A DNA stretch of 64,000 nucleotides from Nocardioides campestrisoli (GTDB lineage Bacteria > Actinomycetota > Actinomycetes > Propionibacteriales > Nocardioidaceae). Under the pieces are notes generated by a model. The model was given only the letters and a program-made list of their open reading frames with translations. It did not search any database and had not been told where the DNA came from. A program made the position numbers and the translations under genes. Shown one piece after another: positions 1 through 7,468 of the stretch (positions within the stretch are counted from its first letter, which is position 1; each line of letters opens with the position of its first letter). Where the stretch lies: the NCBI RefSeq assembly GCF_013624435.2, contig NZ_CP061768.1:3934001-3998000 (forward strand), read 5' to 3'.

Positions 1-105
1 GACCAGATGCTCGACCCGGACCACCAAGCGCCCGCCACCCCGGCGGTCGCCGCACGTGAGGAGTACATCGTTGCCTGGACAGTTCCCGACCCCAGCCATG
101 GCTGA
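1..105 (+). CDS. 3' end of an unidentified upstream gene (partial)
   Basis: Frame 1 is open from the window edge and stops at a TGA at 103-105. Its codons mostly end in G or C as in the neighbouring genes, whereas a competing frame that stops at 57-59 has poorer third positions. The stop overlaps the ATG at 98 of the carrier-protein gene in the arrangement ATGGCTGA, which suggests translational coupling. Only about 34 C-terminal residues are visible and they carry no recognisable motif, so no function is given. By position it should belong to the same pathway as the carrier protein, hydrolase and glycosyltransferase that follow. Confidence 0.4.
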   Translation, partial: DQMLDPDHQAPATPAVAAREEYIVAWTVPDPSHG

Positions 106-439
106 GTCGACCGCCGCCGCCGCACCCACCACCGCCACCGCACCCACCGCCGACGCCGCCCCGACCCCGGAGCAGGTGCTCGCCGACCTCGAGCGCCTCC
201 TCACCGAGGTCGTCGGCGACGACCTGCTGCTCGACGGACCGCTGACCCCCGAGACCTCGTTCGACGCCGACCTCCAGCTGGAGAGCATCGAGTTCGTCGC
301 GCTGGCCGACCGGCTGCTCGCCACCTACGGGGAGCGCGTCGACTTCGTCGGCTGGATGGCGGGGATGGAGCTCGACGAGGTCATCGGCCTCACCGTCGGC
401 CAGGTCGTCGACTTCGTCGTCACCTCGGTCAAGGGCTGA
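98..439 (+). CDS. Acyl carrier protein-like (phosphopantetheine attachment) protein
   Basis: The 113-residue product has an Ala/Thr/Pro-rich N-terminus (residues 1-25) followed by one helical carrier domain. The segment LQLESIEFVALADRL matches the ACP helix-2 motif, with Ser63 as the predicted 4'-phosphopantetheine site; the usual DSL is varied to ESI. The C-terminal part (TVGQVVDFVV) fits helix IV. ATG 98 is preferred because it overlaps the preceding stop; a GTG at 56 in the same frame would add 14 residues but has no Shine-Dalgarno. The hydrolase begins 3 nt downstream and the glycosyltransferase follows, so it is probably a discrete carrier in a polyketide or lipid-like assembly pathway. 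It is unlikely to be the housekeeping fatty-acid ACP because of the divergent motif and the neighbours. Confidence 0.75.
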   Translation: MAESTAAAAPTTATAPTADAAPTPEQVLADLERLLTEVVGDDLLLDGPLTPETSFDADLQLESIEFVALADRLLATYGERVDFVGWMAGMELDEVIGLTVGQVVDFVVTSVKG

Positions 440-442
440 GCG

Positions 443-1249
443 GTGCCACACCTGCGGGCCAACGGGCTCGACTTCCACGTCCAGGTGATCCGCGGGGAGG
501 GCGACCCCGCGGACGGCGGCCCCCGCCCGCCTGTGGTGATGCTGCACGGGCTGGTGATCGACAACCTGTCCAGCTGGTTCTACACGCTCGCCCACCCGCT
601 GGCGCTGACCTGCGACGTCCACCTGTACGACCTGCGCGGCCACGGGCGTACCCAGCAGCCGGCCACCGGCTACGGCGTGGAGGCCCAGGTCGACGACCTG
701 GTGGCGCTCCTCGACGCCTGGGGCCTGGACGAGCCGGTGCACCTGTTCGGCAACAGCTTCGGCGCGGTCGTCGCCCTGGCGCTGGCCCACCGGCACCCCG
801 AGCGGGTGGCCAGCCTCTTCCTGGTCGAGGCGCACTTCGCGGTCGAGGGGTGGGCCGAGCAGATGGCCGGCAGCCTCGCCCTCGCGGCGTTCGGCCTCGA
901 CGAGAACACCTCGCAGGAGTGGATCGAGAACAACGCCGACCGGAAGATGTCCCGGCTGGCCCGGCGGGCCGAGCGGTTCCTGGCCGACACGACGCTGATC
1001 CAGGACCTCAAGGACGAGCAGCCGATCGGGTGGCTGCCCCAGATCGCCTGCCCGGTGCGGGCGATGTACGGCAGCGAGTCCGACATCCTGCACCTGGCCG
1101 AGGCGCTGCAGACCCAGATGCCCGACTGCGAGCTGGAGATCGTCCCCGGCACCACCCACTCGCTGCTCACCGAGCAGAGCGGCCTGGTCCGGCAGCGGGC
1201 GCTGGAGTGGATGGGGCGACAGCGCGCAGGCGTGGCGGCCGGGGCCTGA
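443..1249 (+). CDS. Alpha/beta hydrolase
   Basis: This 268-residue single-domain alpha/beta-hydrolase shows an oxyanion-hole HGL at about residue 35, the RGHGRT loop near 65, a nucleophile elbow GNSFG with Ser105, a probable acid Asp214 (SESD) and the catalytic His239 in GTTHS. There is no signal peptide, so it should be cytosolic. The GTG start lies 3 nt after the carrier-protein stop and the next gene starts 4 nt after its own stop, so the three genes are tightly co-transcribed. In such a setting it could release or edit a carrier-bound acyl chain as a type II thioesterase-like enzyme, or hydrolyse a pathway ester. The family call is firm; the substrate is unknown. Confidence 0.85.
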   Translation: MPHLRANGLDFHVQVIRGEGDPADGGPRPPVVMLHGLVIDNLSSWFYTLAHPLALTCDVHLYDLRGHGRTQQPATGYGVEAQVDDLVALLDAWGLDEPVHLFGNSFGAVVALALAHRHPERVASLFLVEAHFAVEGWAEQMAGSLALAAFGLDENTSQEWIENNADRKMSRLARRAERFLADTTLIQDLKDEQPIGWLPQIACPVRAMYGSESDILHLAEALQTQMPDCELEIVPGTTHSLLTEQSGLVRQRALEWMGRQRAGVAAGA

Positions 1250-1253
1250 GCCG

Positions 1254-2438
1254 GTGACCGACCCCTCCGGCTTCCTCTTCGTGGTCCCGCCGTTCACCGG
1301 CCACGTGAACCCGACCGTGCCGGTCGCCGCCGACCTCGTCGCCCGCGGCCACCGGGTGGCGTGGACGGGGGTCCCCGGCACCGTGGAGCACCTGCTCCCC
1401 TTTGATGCCGTCTTCCTGCCGGCCACCTCGTCGGAGGTGACGTCGTACGCCGCCGACATGGGCGCCCGCCGCAGCGACCTGCGCGGTGCCGCGGCGTTCA
1501 AGTTCCTCCAGGAGGAGGTGCTGCTGCCGCTGGGCGACGCGATGGTCGACGGCGTGGACGCGGCCGTCGAGGCGTTCGGTGCCGACGTGCTCGTCGTGGA
1601 CCAGCAGGCGCTGGCCGGCGCGGTCGTCGGCCGGCGGCGCGGTCTGCCGTGGGCGACCTCGGCCACCACCTCGGCCGAGCTGGTCGACCCGCTCTCCGGG
1701 CTGCCGCGGGTCGCGGAGGCGATGCACCGCAGGCGGGTCGAGCTCCAGGTGGCGCACGGGATCGCGCCCGAGGCCGCGGAGGCCGGTGACCTGCGGGTCT
1801 CCGAGCACCTGCTGCTCGCCTACACCGCCGCGGAGCTCGTCGGCCCGCTGGCGATCGACTCACCGGTCACCTTCGTCGGGCCCTCCTTGGGCGACCGGCC
1901 GGAGGAGGACGACTTCCCCTGGGACACCCTGGACGCCGACCGCCCGACCGTGCTGGTCTCCCTGGGCACGCTGAACGCCGAGGCCGGCACCCGGTTCTGG
2001 CAGGTCGCCGCCGACGCCTGCCGGGACCAGCCGTGGCAGGCCGTCTTCGTCGCGCCCCCGTCGCTGGTGCCGGACCGGCCCGCGAACGTCGTCGTCCGCC
2101 CCCGGGTGCCGCAGCTCGCGCTGCTCCAGCGGGTCGACGCGGTGGTCTCGCACGCCGGCCACAACACCGTCTGCGAGTCGCTCGCCGCCGGGCTCCCGCT
2201 GGTGCTGGCGCCGATCCGCGACGACCAGCCGGTGGTCGCCGACCAGGTGGTGCAGGCGGGGGCGGGCGTACGGGTGCGCTTCGCCCGGGTTCGCGCCGAG
2301 GAGCTGCGGAGCGCGATCTCCACCGCGCTCACCGACGAGGGACTGCGGGCAGCCGCCACCGGGATCGCGAAGTCGTTCGCGTCGGCGGGCGGGGCGGCTG
2401 CCGCTGCGTCGGCGCTGGTGGAGCTCGCGAGGCCCTAG
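1254..2438 (+). CDS. GT1-family glycosyltransferase (MGT/UGT type)
   Basis: The 394-residue product has the two-Rossmann GT-B layout of family GT1. The N-terminal acceptor domain begins with FTGHVNPTVPVAADLVARGH, where GHVNP contains the usual catalytic histidine. SLGTLN near residue 235 marks the interdomain region. The C-terminal donor site has HAGHNTVCESLAAGLPLVL followed by DDQPVVADQV, the UGT signature. Homologues attach nucleotide-activated sugars to macrolides, other polyketides or terpenoids. It starts with GTG 4 nt after the hydrolase stop and is the last gene of the group. Together with the carrier protein it suggests glycosylation of a small lipophilic product. Donor and acceptor cannot be read from sequence. 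Confidence 0.85.
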   Translation: MTDPSGFLFVVPPFTGHVNPTVPVAADLVARGHRVAWTGVPGTVEHLLPFDAVFLPATSSEVTSYAADMGARRSDLRGAAAFKFLQEEVLLPLGDAMVDGVDAAVEAFGADVLVVDQQALAGAVVGRRRGLPWATSATTSAELVDPLSGLPRVAEAMHRRRVELQVAHGIAPEAAEAGDLRVSEHLLLAYTAAELVGPLAIDSPVTFVGPSLGDRPEEDDFPWDTLDADRPTVLVSLGTLNAEAGTRFWQVAADACRDQPWQAVFVAPPSLVPDRPANVVVRPRVPQLALLQRVDAVVSHAGHNTVCESLAAGLPLVLAPIRDDQPVVADQVVQAGAGVRVRFARVRAEELRSAISTALTDEGLRAAATGIAKSFASAGGAAAAASALVELARP

Positions 2439-2441
2439 CGT
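2436..2441 (+). promoter_or_regulatory. Predicted -10 element of leaderless lysE-type gene
   Basis: TAGCGT ends 6 nt before the GTG start at 2448, and its TAG is also the stop codon of the glycosyltransferase gene. No Shine-Dalgarno precedes the start. Confidence 0.5.
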
Positions 2442-2447
2442 GAGCAC

Positions 2448-3089
2448 GTGCTCGAACCGCTCCTCGCCGGGTTCCTGACCGGCGGCTCGTTGATCGTCGC
2501 CATCGGCGCGCAGAACGCGTTCGTGCTGCGGCAGGGGGTCCTGCGCCAGCACGTCGGCGCAGTGGTGCTGATCTGCGCCGCCTCCGACGCGGTGCTGATC
2601 GCCGCCGGGGTAAGCGGTGTGGGGACGGTCGTCGACCGCGCCGGGTGGGTCATCGACGTCGTCCGCTGGCTCGGGGTCGCCTTCCTGCTCTGGTACGCCG
2701 CGCACTCGCTGCGGCGGGCGTTCAGCAGCGAGTCCCTGCACGCCGCACAGAGCGCTCCCGCCGAGGAGCCCCGGCGGACCGTGCTCCTCAAGGCCGTGGC
2801 CCTGACCTGGCTGAACCCGCACGTCTACCTCGACACGGTGCTGCTGATCGGGTCTGTCGCCGCGACCCACAGCGGTCCCGTGACCGGATGGGGAGCGGGC
2901 GTGATCGACGGGCGTTGGGCCTTCGGCCTCGGGGCCACGCTGGCCAGCGTCGTCTGGTTCAGCGGGCTCGGCTTCGGGGCGCGAGGTCTGGCTCCTCTGC
3001 TGGCACGCCCGCGCGCCTGGCAGGTCCTCGAGCTGGTCATCGCGGCCACGATGATCTTCGTCGCCGGCAAGCTCGCGTTCGACTGGTGA
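2448..3089 (+). CDS. LysE/ArgO family amino-acid exporter
   Basis: This 213-residue integral membrane protein has about six hydrophobic segments. The N-terminal stretch SLIVAIGAQNAFVLRQG is the hallmark of the LysE/ArgO branch, which exports lysine and arginine across the cytoplasmic membrane. The conserved middle segment LTWLNPHVYLDTVLLIG, with its Asn-Pro pair, is also present. Length matches the family (about 200-210 residues). The GTG start sits 6 nt after a -10-like hexamer, so it is probably transcribed separately from the glycosyltransferase cluster as a leaderless mRNA. No LysG/ArgP-type regulator is adjacent. The substrate (basic amino acids or analogues) is inferred from the family. 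Confidence 0.9.
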   Translation: MLEPLLAGFLTGGSLIVAIGAQNAFVLRQGVLRQHVGAVVLICAASDAVLIAAGVSGVGTVVDRAGWVIDVVRWLGVAFLLWYAAHSLRRAFSSESLHAAQSAPAEEPRRTVLLKAVALTWLNPHVYLDTVLLIGSVAATHSGPVTGWGAGVIDGRWAFGLGATLASVVWFSGLGFGARGLAPLLARPRAWQVLELVIAATMIFVAGKLAFDW

Positions 3090-3122
3090 ACCGCCGGTCG
3101 ACTCCCGGTTCTGCACCTGCGC

Positions 3123-3182
3123 GCGCCTGGTCCTCACGTGCGCCCGGTCCCTCAGTACGCCTGGTTCCTACGTGCGCCTGGT
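3123..3182 (+). repeat. Short degenerate tandem repeat at a convergent gene junction
   Basis: Four imperfect units of about 15-19 bp share the core CGCCTGGT or CGCCCGGT followed by a pyrimidine-rich tract and ACGT. They lie between the exporter stop and the convergent HNH gene and run into its last codons. No transcription terminator hairpin was seen here. Confidence 0.4.
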
Positions 3183-4475
3183 GAACCGGACGTCTCCGTT
3201 CGGCAGGGTCTTCGTGCGGTAGCCGGGGTCGTGGGCACGCTGGTGGTGCCAGGAGCACAGGAACATCAAGTCAGCCAGGTCGGACCCTGCGCCGGCACCC
3301 CAGGGATCCCGGCCGTGGTGTCCCTCGCACCAGGTCGAGGGGACCGTGCACCCCTCCGCCGCGCAGACCCGATGGGTCAGCGTCTTCGCCAACCGCTGAC
3401 CCGGGGTGAAGAACCGGGTCGACCGGCCCAGGTCCACCGGCACCGAGTCACCACCCAGCACCGCGGGCACGATTCCGGACTGACACGCCAACCGACGCAC
3501 CTGCCCCGCGCTCATCGTGGTGAGGTCGTCACCGTTGCTCAGCACCGTGCCCACCCCGGCTCCGCTGCGCAGCTCCTCCAGGGTCATGGTCACCACCACC
3601 CGGGTCGCGCCGCCGCCGTGGACGGGCATCCGGGTCGGGTCCGCGGCCTCGAGGAACGCGCAGAACGCCTGCCCGCGCAACCGCTCCTGCGGCAGGCGCA
3701 CCCCGGTCGCGGGATCGCGCTGGGCGAACCCACCGAACGGGGTCGCCGCCCCGCACCGGGTCGAGTCGTCCTGCCTCGGGGCGGTCCATGCCTCCAGATA
3801 CGTCTTGAGCCGGGCCGCGACGTGGTCGGGGATCCGGGCCGCCACGTCCGTGGCACCGTCACCGCGCCGCCGGAACGTCAACCTGGTCGCGGCGTTCGCT
3901 CGCCGCTCCGCACGCTCCAGCAGCCTGCGCTCGTGCTCCTCGCACGTCGCCGGAGCCACCACCTCCAGGATCTTCGCGCCCAACCGCTCCAGCTGGCCCG
4001 GGTCGAACACGGCCGTCTGCGCCACCAGGTGAGCCTCCGCGGCGGCCAGCACCTCGACCGGGACCTCCTCGCCGGGCAGCGGGTCGACCACCAACGACTC
4101 CAGCGCCCTCACGATCACCCGCGCCTGCGGCAGGTTCACCGACCCGTCCTCCAGGCCGGCCCCCACCCGCTGCCACCGGTCGGTGATCGCCTCCGCGAGC
4201 TTCTCCGCCGCCCGCGCTGGGCCGAACCCCGTACGGACCCGGGCGGTCAACCACGAGGCCGCCGAGCGGGCCCCGTCGGACTCGGCCACGCCACCCGCGG
4301 CGCCGACCACACCGATGACCCGCAGCCGCAGTGACTCCAGCTGGTCGACCTGCTGCGACAACCGCAGCAGGACATCCCGCTGCTCGTCCTCGGAGAGGAG
4401 TCCCGGGTCCGCGACCCTCGCGCACGTCAGCGCCTCGTCGACGAGTGCGACCGCGTGTGCGATCGGGTGCGCCAT
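3168..4475 (-). CDS. DUF222 / HNH endonuclease domain protein (13E12 repeat family)
   Basis: The N-terminal two thirds are the alpha-helical DUF222 region. The C-terminus carries a zinc-type HNH nuclease fold: Cys residues in RVCAAEGCTVP, the EGHHGRDPWG segment with the catalytic His pair, and LCSWHHQRAHD. Such proteins are multicopy in Nocardioides and mycobacteria and are often linked to mobile DNA; their biological role is unclear. ATG 4475 is chosen because AGGCGGGG lies just upstream; an in-frame ATG at 4493 would add six residues (435 versus 441). The gene is convergent with the exporter and alone on its strand here. Family is certain; nuclease activity is inferred from the intact motif. 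Confidence 0.85.
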   Translation of the reverse strand: MAHPIAHAVALVDEALTCARVADPGLLSEDEQRDVLLRLSQQVDQLESLRLRVIGVVGAAGGVAESDGARSAASWLTARVRTGFGPARAAEKLAEAITDRWQRVGAGLEDGSVNLPQARVIVRALESLVVDPLPGEEVPVEVLAAAEAHLVAQTAVFDPGQLERLGAKILEVVAPATCEEHERRLLERAERRANAATRLTFRRRGDGATDVAARIPDHVAARLKTYLEAWTAPRQDDSTRCGAATPFGGFAQRDPATGVRLPQERLRGQAFCAFLEAADPTRMPVHGGGATRVVVTMTLEELRSGAGVGTVLSNGDDLTTMSAGQVRRLACQSGIVPAVLGGDSVPVDLGRSTRFFTPGQRLAKTLTHRVCAAEGCTVPSTWCEGHHGRDPWGAGAGSDLADLMFLCSWHHQRAHDPGYRTKTLPNGDVRFTRRT

Positions 4476-4696
4476 CCCCGCCTGCTGCCACATCCCAGGA
4501 CCCCCGTCCGTCGTACCGAAGGCTCCCGATGACCTCCCGACATCACCCAGTCAACCGGTGGCCACCGACAAGCTGGCGGCGAATCGGGGGGTCATCTCAC
4601 CGCCTGGACAGACGTTCGAAAATAGTCATGCCGTCCCGGTCGGTCCAGCGGCAGCCGCACCCAGGCGAACGCATGCCGGTTCGGCAGCCGCCGTGG

Positions 4697-5266
4697 TCAC
4701 CCGATGCCGCCGCCGAAGGAGTCCACGCTCAGCTCGCGGATCAGCCACTCCCCGTTCCGGTTCTCCAGGGTCGCCGTGCCCTCCCACCGGGACCTCTGCG
4801 CGGTCGCCTGATCGGTCTGCAGCTCGTCGCCGATCATCGGGTAGCTCAGGCCTGTGCCATCGAAATCGAAGTCGATCTGGATGTCGTCGTCGAGCCACCG
4901 CACGTTCGACAGGTCCACGGTCACCTCCGAGTCCGAGATGCCGGAGGGACGACCTTCCTGACCCGCCTCGTACGGCGCGCTCGGGTGGGCGTCGCGAGAC
5001 GTGAGGTAGACCGCCTGCCTGTCGATCTTGGCGCTCAGCGGCTCCTCCGCCTGACTCTTCACCGCGAAGAAGGCCCGCACGGTCGCCTCCGCCGCCTCGA
5101 CCGCCTCCGCGTCGGCTGGCGCTTCGGAGTCCGCTGGGCTCTCGGACGCGGCCACGGGGTCGGGCTCGGCCGGGGAGACCTCGGTCCCGCACCCGACGGC
5201 GGAGCAGGAGAAGACGATCAGTGCGCCGCAGACCGCACGGGTGAGGCGGAGGCTGTTCCTGGGCAT
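4697..5266 (-). CDS. Putative lipoprotein of unknown function
   Basis: The 189-residue product starts with a lipoprotein signal: MPRNSLRLTRAVCGALIVF followed by the lipobox SAVGC, giving a lipid-anchored Cys. An acidic Ala/Glu/Ser linker (about residues 30-55) leads into a compact domain with AEATVRAFFAVKSQAEE and alternating beta-type segments ending in ENRNGEWLIRELSVDSFGG. This layout resembles NTF2-like or DUF-type exported proteins of actinobacteria, but no family is claimed. The start was chosen at the lipoprotein signal because an upstream extension of the frame is Arg/Pro-rich and lacks signal features, and because TATCTT lies 6 nt before it. It would sit on the outer face of the membrane. 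Confidence 0.7.
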   Translation of the reverse strand: MPRNSLRLTRAVCGALIVFSCSAVGCGTEVSPAEPDPVAASESPADSEAPADAEAVEAAEATVRAFFAVKSQAEEPLSAKIDRQAVYLTSRDAHPSAPYEAGQEGRPSGISDSEVTVDLSNVRWLDDDIQIDFDFDGTGLSYPMIGDELQTDQATAQRSRWEGTATLENRNGEWLIRELSVDSFGGGIG

Positions 5267-5272
5267 GCGCTC

Positions 5273-5278
5273 AAGATA
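5273..5278 (-). promoter_or_regulatory. Predicted -10 element, leaderless lipoprotein gene
   Basis: On the minus strand TATCTT ends 6 nt before the ATG at 5266. No Shine-Dalgarno is present. Confidence 0.5.
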
Positions 5279-5378
5279 GGGAGAGTCGAGCCCCGCGACG
5301 GGAGAACGAGCAGATCCCCTGCGCCCCGCGGCGTCCGCAGCCGACCGATGCCCTGTCGCCCAGGCGGCCGACGACAAC

Positions 5379-6164
5379 TCACCAGGTCGCCAGGAACCGC
5401 TCGACCAACGGCACGACCTCCTGCGACGCGGAGATGGTGGAGAGGTGATCGTGTCCCGAGACCTCGGCGACCTGGGCGTCCGGCAGCACCGCCTGGGCGG
5501 CCCGTGAGTCCCTGAGCCGAGCATGGTCCAGCGAGCCCGCGAACAGCAGCGCCGGTACGTCGAGAGCGCGGAGCTGCTGGTCGCTCAGGCCGGGAGCGTC
5601 CTCCGAGGCGCGGAACCAGGCGGCCATCGCCCGTGGATCGTTGGCCAGGAACGCGCGCCGGACCGGCTCGGCCGGCGCTCCCCCTGCCTGCTCCCAGCGC
5701 CGCACGAACTCGGCCATGTCGTGGTTCTCGAGCACTGCGGCACAGTCGGGGAAGAAGATCTGGTCGAGCCCACCGCGCTGCGACCGGGCACTGCCGCCGC
5801 CGAGCAGCAGGCTGAGCAGCCGGCCGGGGTGCAGCGCCCCCAGGTTGACGCCGACCCGGGCTCCGGCGGAGTAGCCCAGCAGGTGCGCGCGCTCCACGCC
5901 GACCTGGTCGAGCACCGCGACCAGGTCGCCGGTGACCCGTGCCATCGAGTACGCCGACTCCTCGTGCGGCTTGTCGCTCCGTCCGTGCCCCCGCAGGTCG
6001 ACGAGCAGCAGGCGGTGGCTCGCGGAGAGCGGCTCGACGTAGCCCGCCCCGCGCCACATCTGCGACGAGAGCCCGGTGCCGTGCACCAGCAGCATCGGCT
6101 CGCCCTCGCCGACGACGTCGAAGGCGATCCGGACCCCGTCGTCGGGGTTGCGTGCGTGCTCCAT
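5379..6164 (-). CDS. Alpha/beta hydrolase
   Basis: This 261-residue hydrolase has HGTG (oxyanion region, about residue 31), VDLRGHGRSDKP, the nucleophile elbow GYSAG and a C-terminal VSGHDHLST bearing the catalytic His. A probable catalytic Asp lies in FAGSLDHARLRD. No signal peptide is visible. Closest by style are epoxide-hydrolase/haloperoxidase-like or 3-oxoadipate enol-lactonase-like proteins; the substrate cannot be assigned. The ATG at 6164 is preferred over a GTG-type extension at 6230 because TACCCT lies 6 nt before it and the extra residues look non-coding. It follows the aminotransferase gene on the same strand after 69 nt. Confidence 0.85.
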   Translation of the reverse strand: MEHARNPDDGVRIAFDVVGEGEPMLLVHGTGLSSQMWRGAGYVEPLSASHRLLLVDLRGHGRSDKPHEESAYSMARVTGDLVAVLDQVGVERAHLLGYSAGARVGVNLGALHPGRLLSLLLGGGSARSQRGGLDQIFFPDCAAVLENHDMAEFVRRWEQAGGAPAEPVRRAFLANDPRAMAAWFRASEDAPGLSDQQLRALDVPALLFAGSLDHARLRDSRAAQAVLPDAQVAEVSGHDHLSTISASQEVVPLVERFLATW

Positions 6165-6170
6165 CGCGCC

Positions 6171-6176
6171 AGGGTA
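6171..6176 (-). promoter_or_regulatory. Predicted -10 element, leaderless hydrolase gene
   Basis: TACCCT on the minus strand ends 6 nt before the ATG at 6164. Confidence 0.45.
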
Positions 6177-6233
6177 GGGGTGGGGCGGGGTGGTTTCGAG
6201 ACGGGCCTGGCGGCCCTCCTCAACCACCAACCG

Positions 6234-7433
6234 TCAGAGGGCGGCGAGCCCCTCGAGCAGGCGGTCGACGTCCTCGACCGTGGAGTACGGCGCGAGCCCG
6301 GCCCGCACGGCCCCGGCGTCCCCGAGCCCGAGGTGCCGGGAGGCCTCGATCGCGTAGAAGTGGCTGGCGGGCGCGTTGACGCCGCGCGCGGCCAGCGCCT
6401 CGTACACCTCGCGGCCGGTCAGTCCCTCGACGGAGAAGTAGACGGTGGGGGTGCGGCGCGCGGGGGCGCCGTACTGCCGGATTCGCGGCAGTCGTTCCAG
6501 CCCGGCGAGCAGCCGCCCGAAGAGCCGCTCCTCGTGCTCCTCCACCGCGCGCATCGACTCCAGCACCCGGGTCCGCCGGTCGGGCGCCGAGGAGGCGAGG
6601 TCGGCGATCAGGTCGATCGCCGCGATGGTGCCGGCGAGCAGCTCGTAGGGCAGCGTGCCGAGCTCGAACCGCTCCGGCACCGCGTCGGAGGAGGGCAGCA
6701 GCTTGTCCGGCCGCAGGGTCTCCAGCAGCGCCGGGTCGGCGACCAGCACCCCGTGGTGCGGCCCGAAGAACTTGTACGGCGAGCAGACGAAGAAGTCCGC
6801 GCCCAGGGCGGGCACGTCCACCGGCGCGTGCGGGACCAGGTGCACCCCGTCGACGTGGAGCAGCGCGCCGGCGGCGTGCACGGCCTCGGCGATCACCTCC
6901 AGGTCGGGCCGGGTGCCGAGCACGTTGGAGGCGGCGGTGACGGCGACCAGGCGGGTCCGCTCCGAGAGCGCCTCGGCGAGCCCGAGCAGGTCGAGCTCGC
7001 CGGTGGCGGGGTCGAACTCCACCCAGCGCACGGCCGCTCCCACGGCCTCGGCGGCCTGCACCCAGGGCCGGATGTTGGCGTCGTGGTCGAGCCGGGTGAC
7101 GACCACCTCGTCACCGGGCCGCCACTCCTTGGCCAGCGTCCGGGCCAGGTCGTACGTCGCCTGGGTCGCCGACCGTGCGAAGACCACCCCCCGCGGGTCG
7201 CAGCCGAGCAGGTCCGCCACCGCGGACCGGGCCCCGACGACGACGCTCTCGGCCCGGCGCTCCGCCTCGGTGACCGCGCCCCGGTTGGAGAGGCCGGCGG
7301 TCAGCGTCCGGGCGATCGCGTCGGCGACCTGGCGCGGCACCTGGGTGCCGCCGGGCCCGTCGAAGTGGGCGACGCCGAGGTCGAGGGCGGGGAAGTCGGC
7401 CCGGAGGCGGGCGACGTCGAGGTACGCGGTCAT
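6234..7433 (-). CDS. Cysteine desulfurase-like class V aminotransferase (TIGR01976 type)
   Basis: The 399-residue protein is a fold-type I PLP enzyme. FDGPGGTQVP at the N-terminus, FARSATQATYDLA, LDHDANIRPW, HVDGVHLVPH (the PLP-ring Asp) and CSPYKFFGPHHG, whose Lys is the Schiff-base residue, are characteristic of the cysteine-desulfurase-like subfamily typified by VC1184. Unlike IscS/SufS there is no obvious active-site Cys loop and no Fe-S cluster genes nearby, so true desulfurase activity is uncertain. GGAGG lies 8 nt before the ATG. It sits 35 nt after the EF-G2 gene on the same strand and could be co-transcribed with it. The reaction remains unknown. Confidence 0.85.
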   Translation of the reverse strand: MTAYLDVARLRADFPALDLGVAHFDGPGGTQVPRQVADAIARTLTAGLSNRGAVTEAERRAESVVVGARSAVADLLGCDPRGVVFARSATQATYDLARTLAKEWRPGDEVVVTRLDHDANIRPWVQAAEAVGAAVRWVEFDPATGELDLLGLAEALSERTRLVAVTAASNVLGTRPDLEVIAEAVHAAGALLHVDGVHLVPHAPVDVPALGADFFVCSPYKFFGPHHGVLVADPALLETLRPDKLLPSSDAVPERFELGTLPYELLAGTIAAIDLIADLASSAPDRRTRVLESMRAVEEHEERLFGRLLAGLERLPRIRQYGAPARRTPTVYFSVEGLTGREVYEALAARGVNAPASHFYAIEASRHLGLGDAGAVRAGLAPYSTVEDVDRLLEGLAAL

Positions 7434-7468
7434 GACGCCATCCTCCGCGACCGGACCAGCGGCCGGGC

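Noticed and set aside
3090..3167. Terminator between the convergent LysE-type and HNH genes
   Set aside because: The region has tandem repeats but no inverted repeat long enough to form a stable stem.
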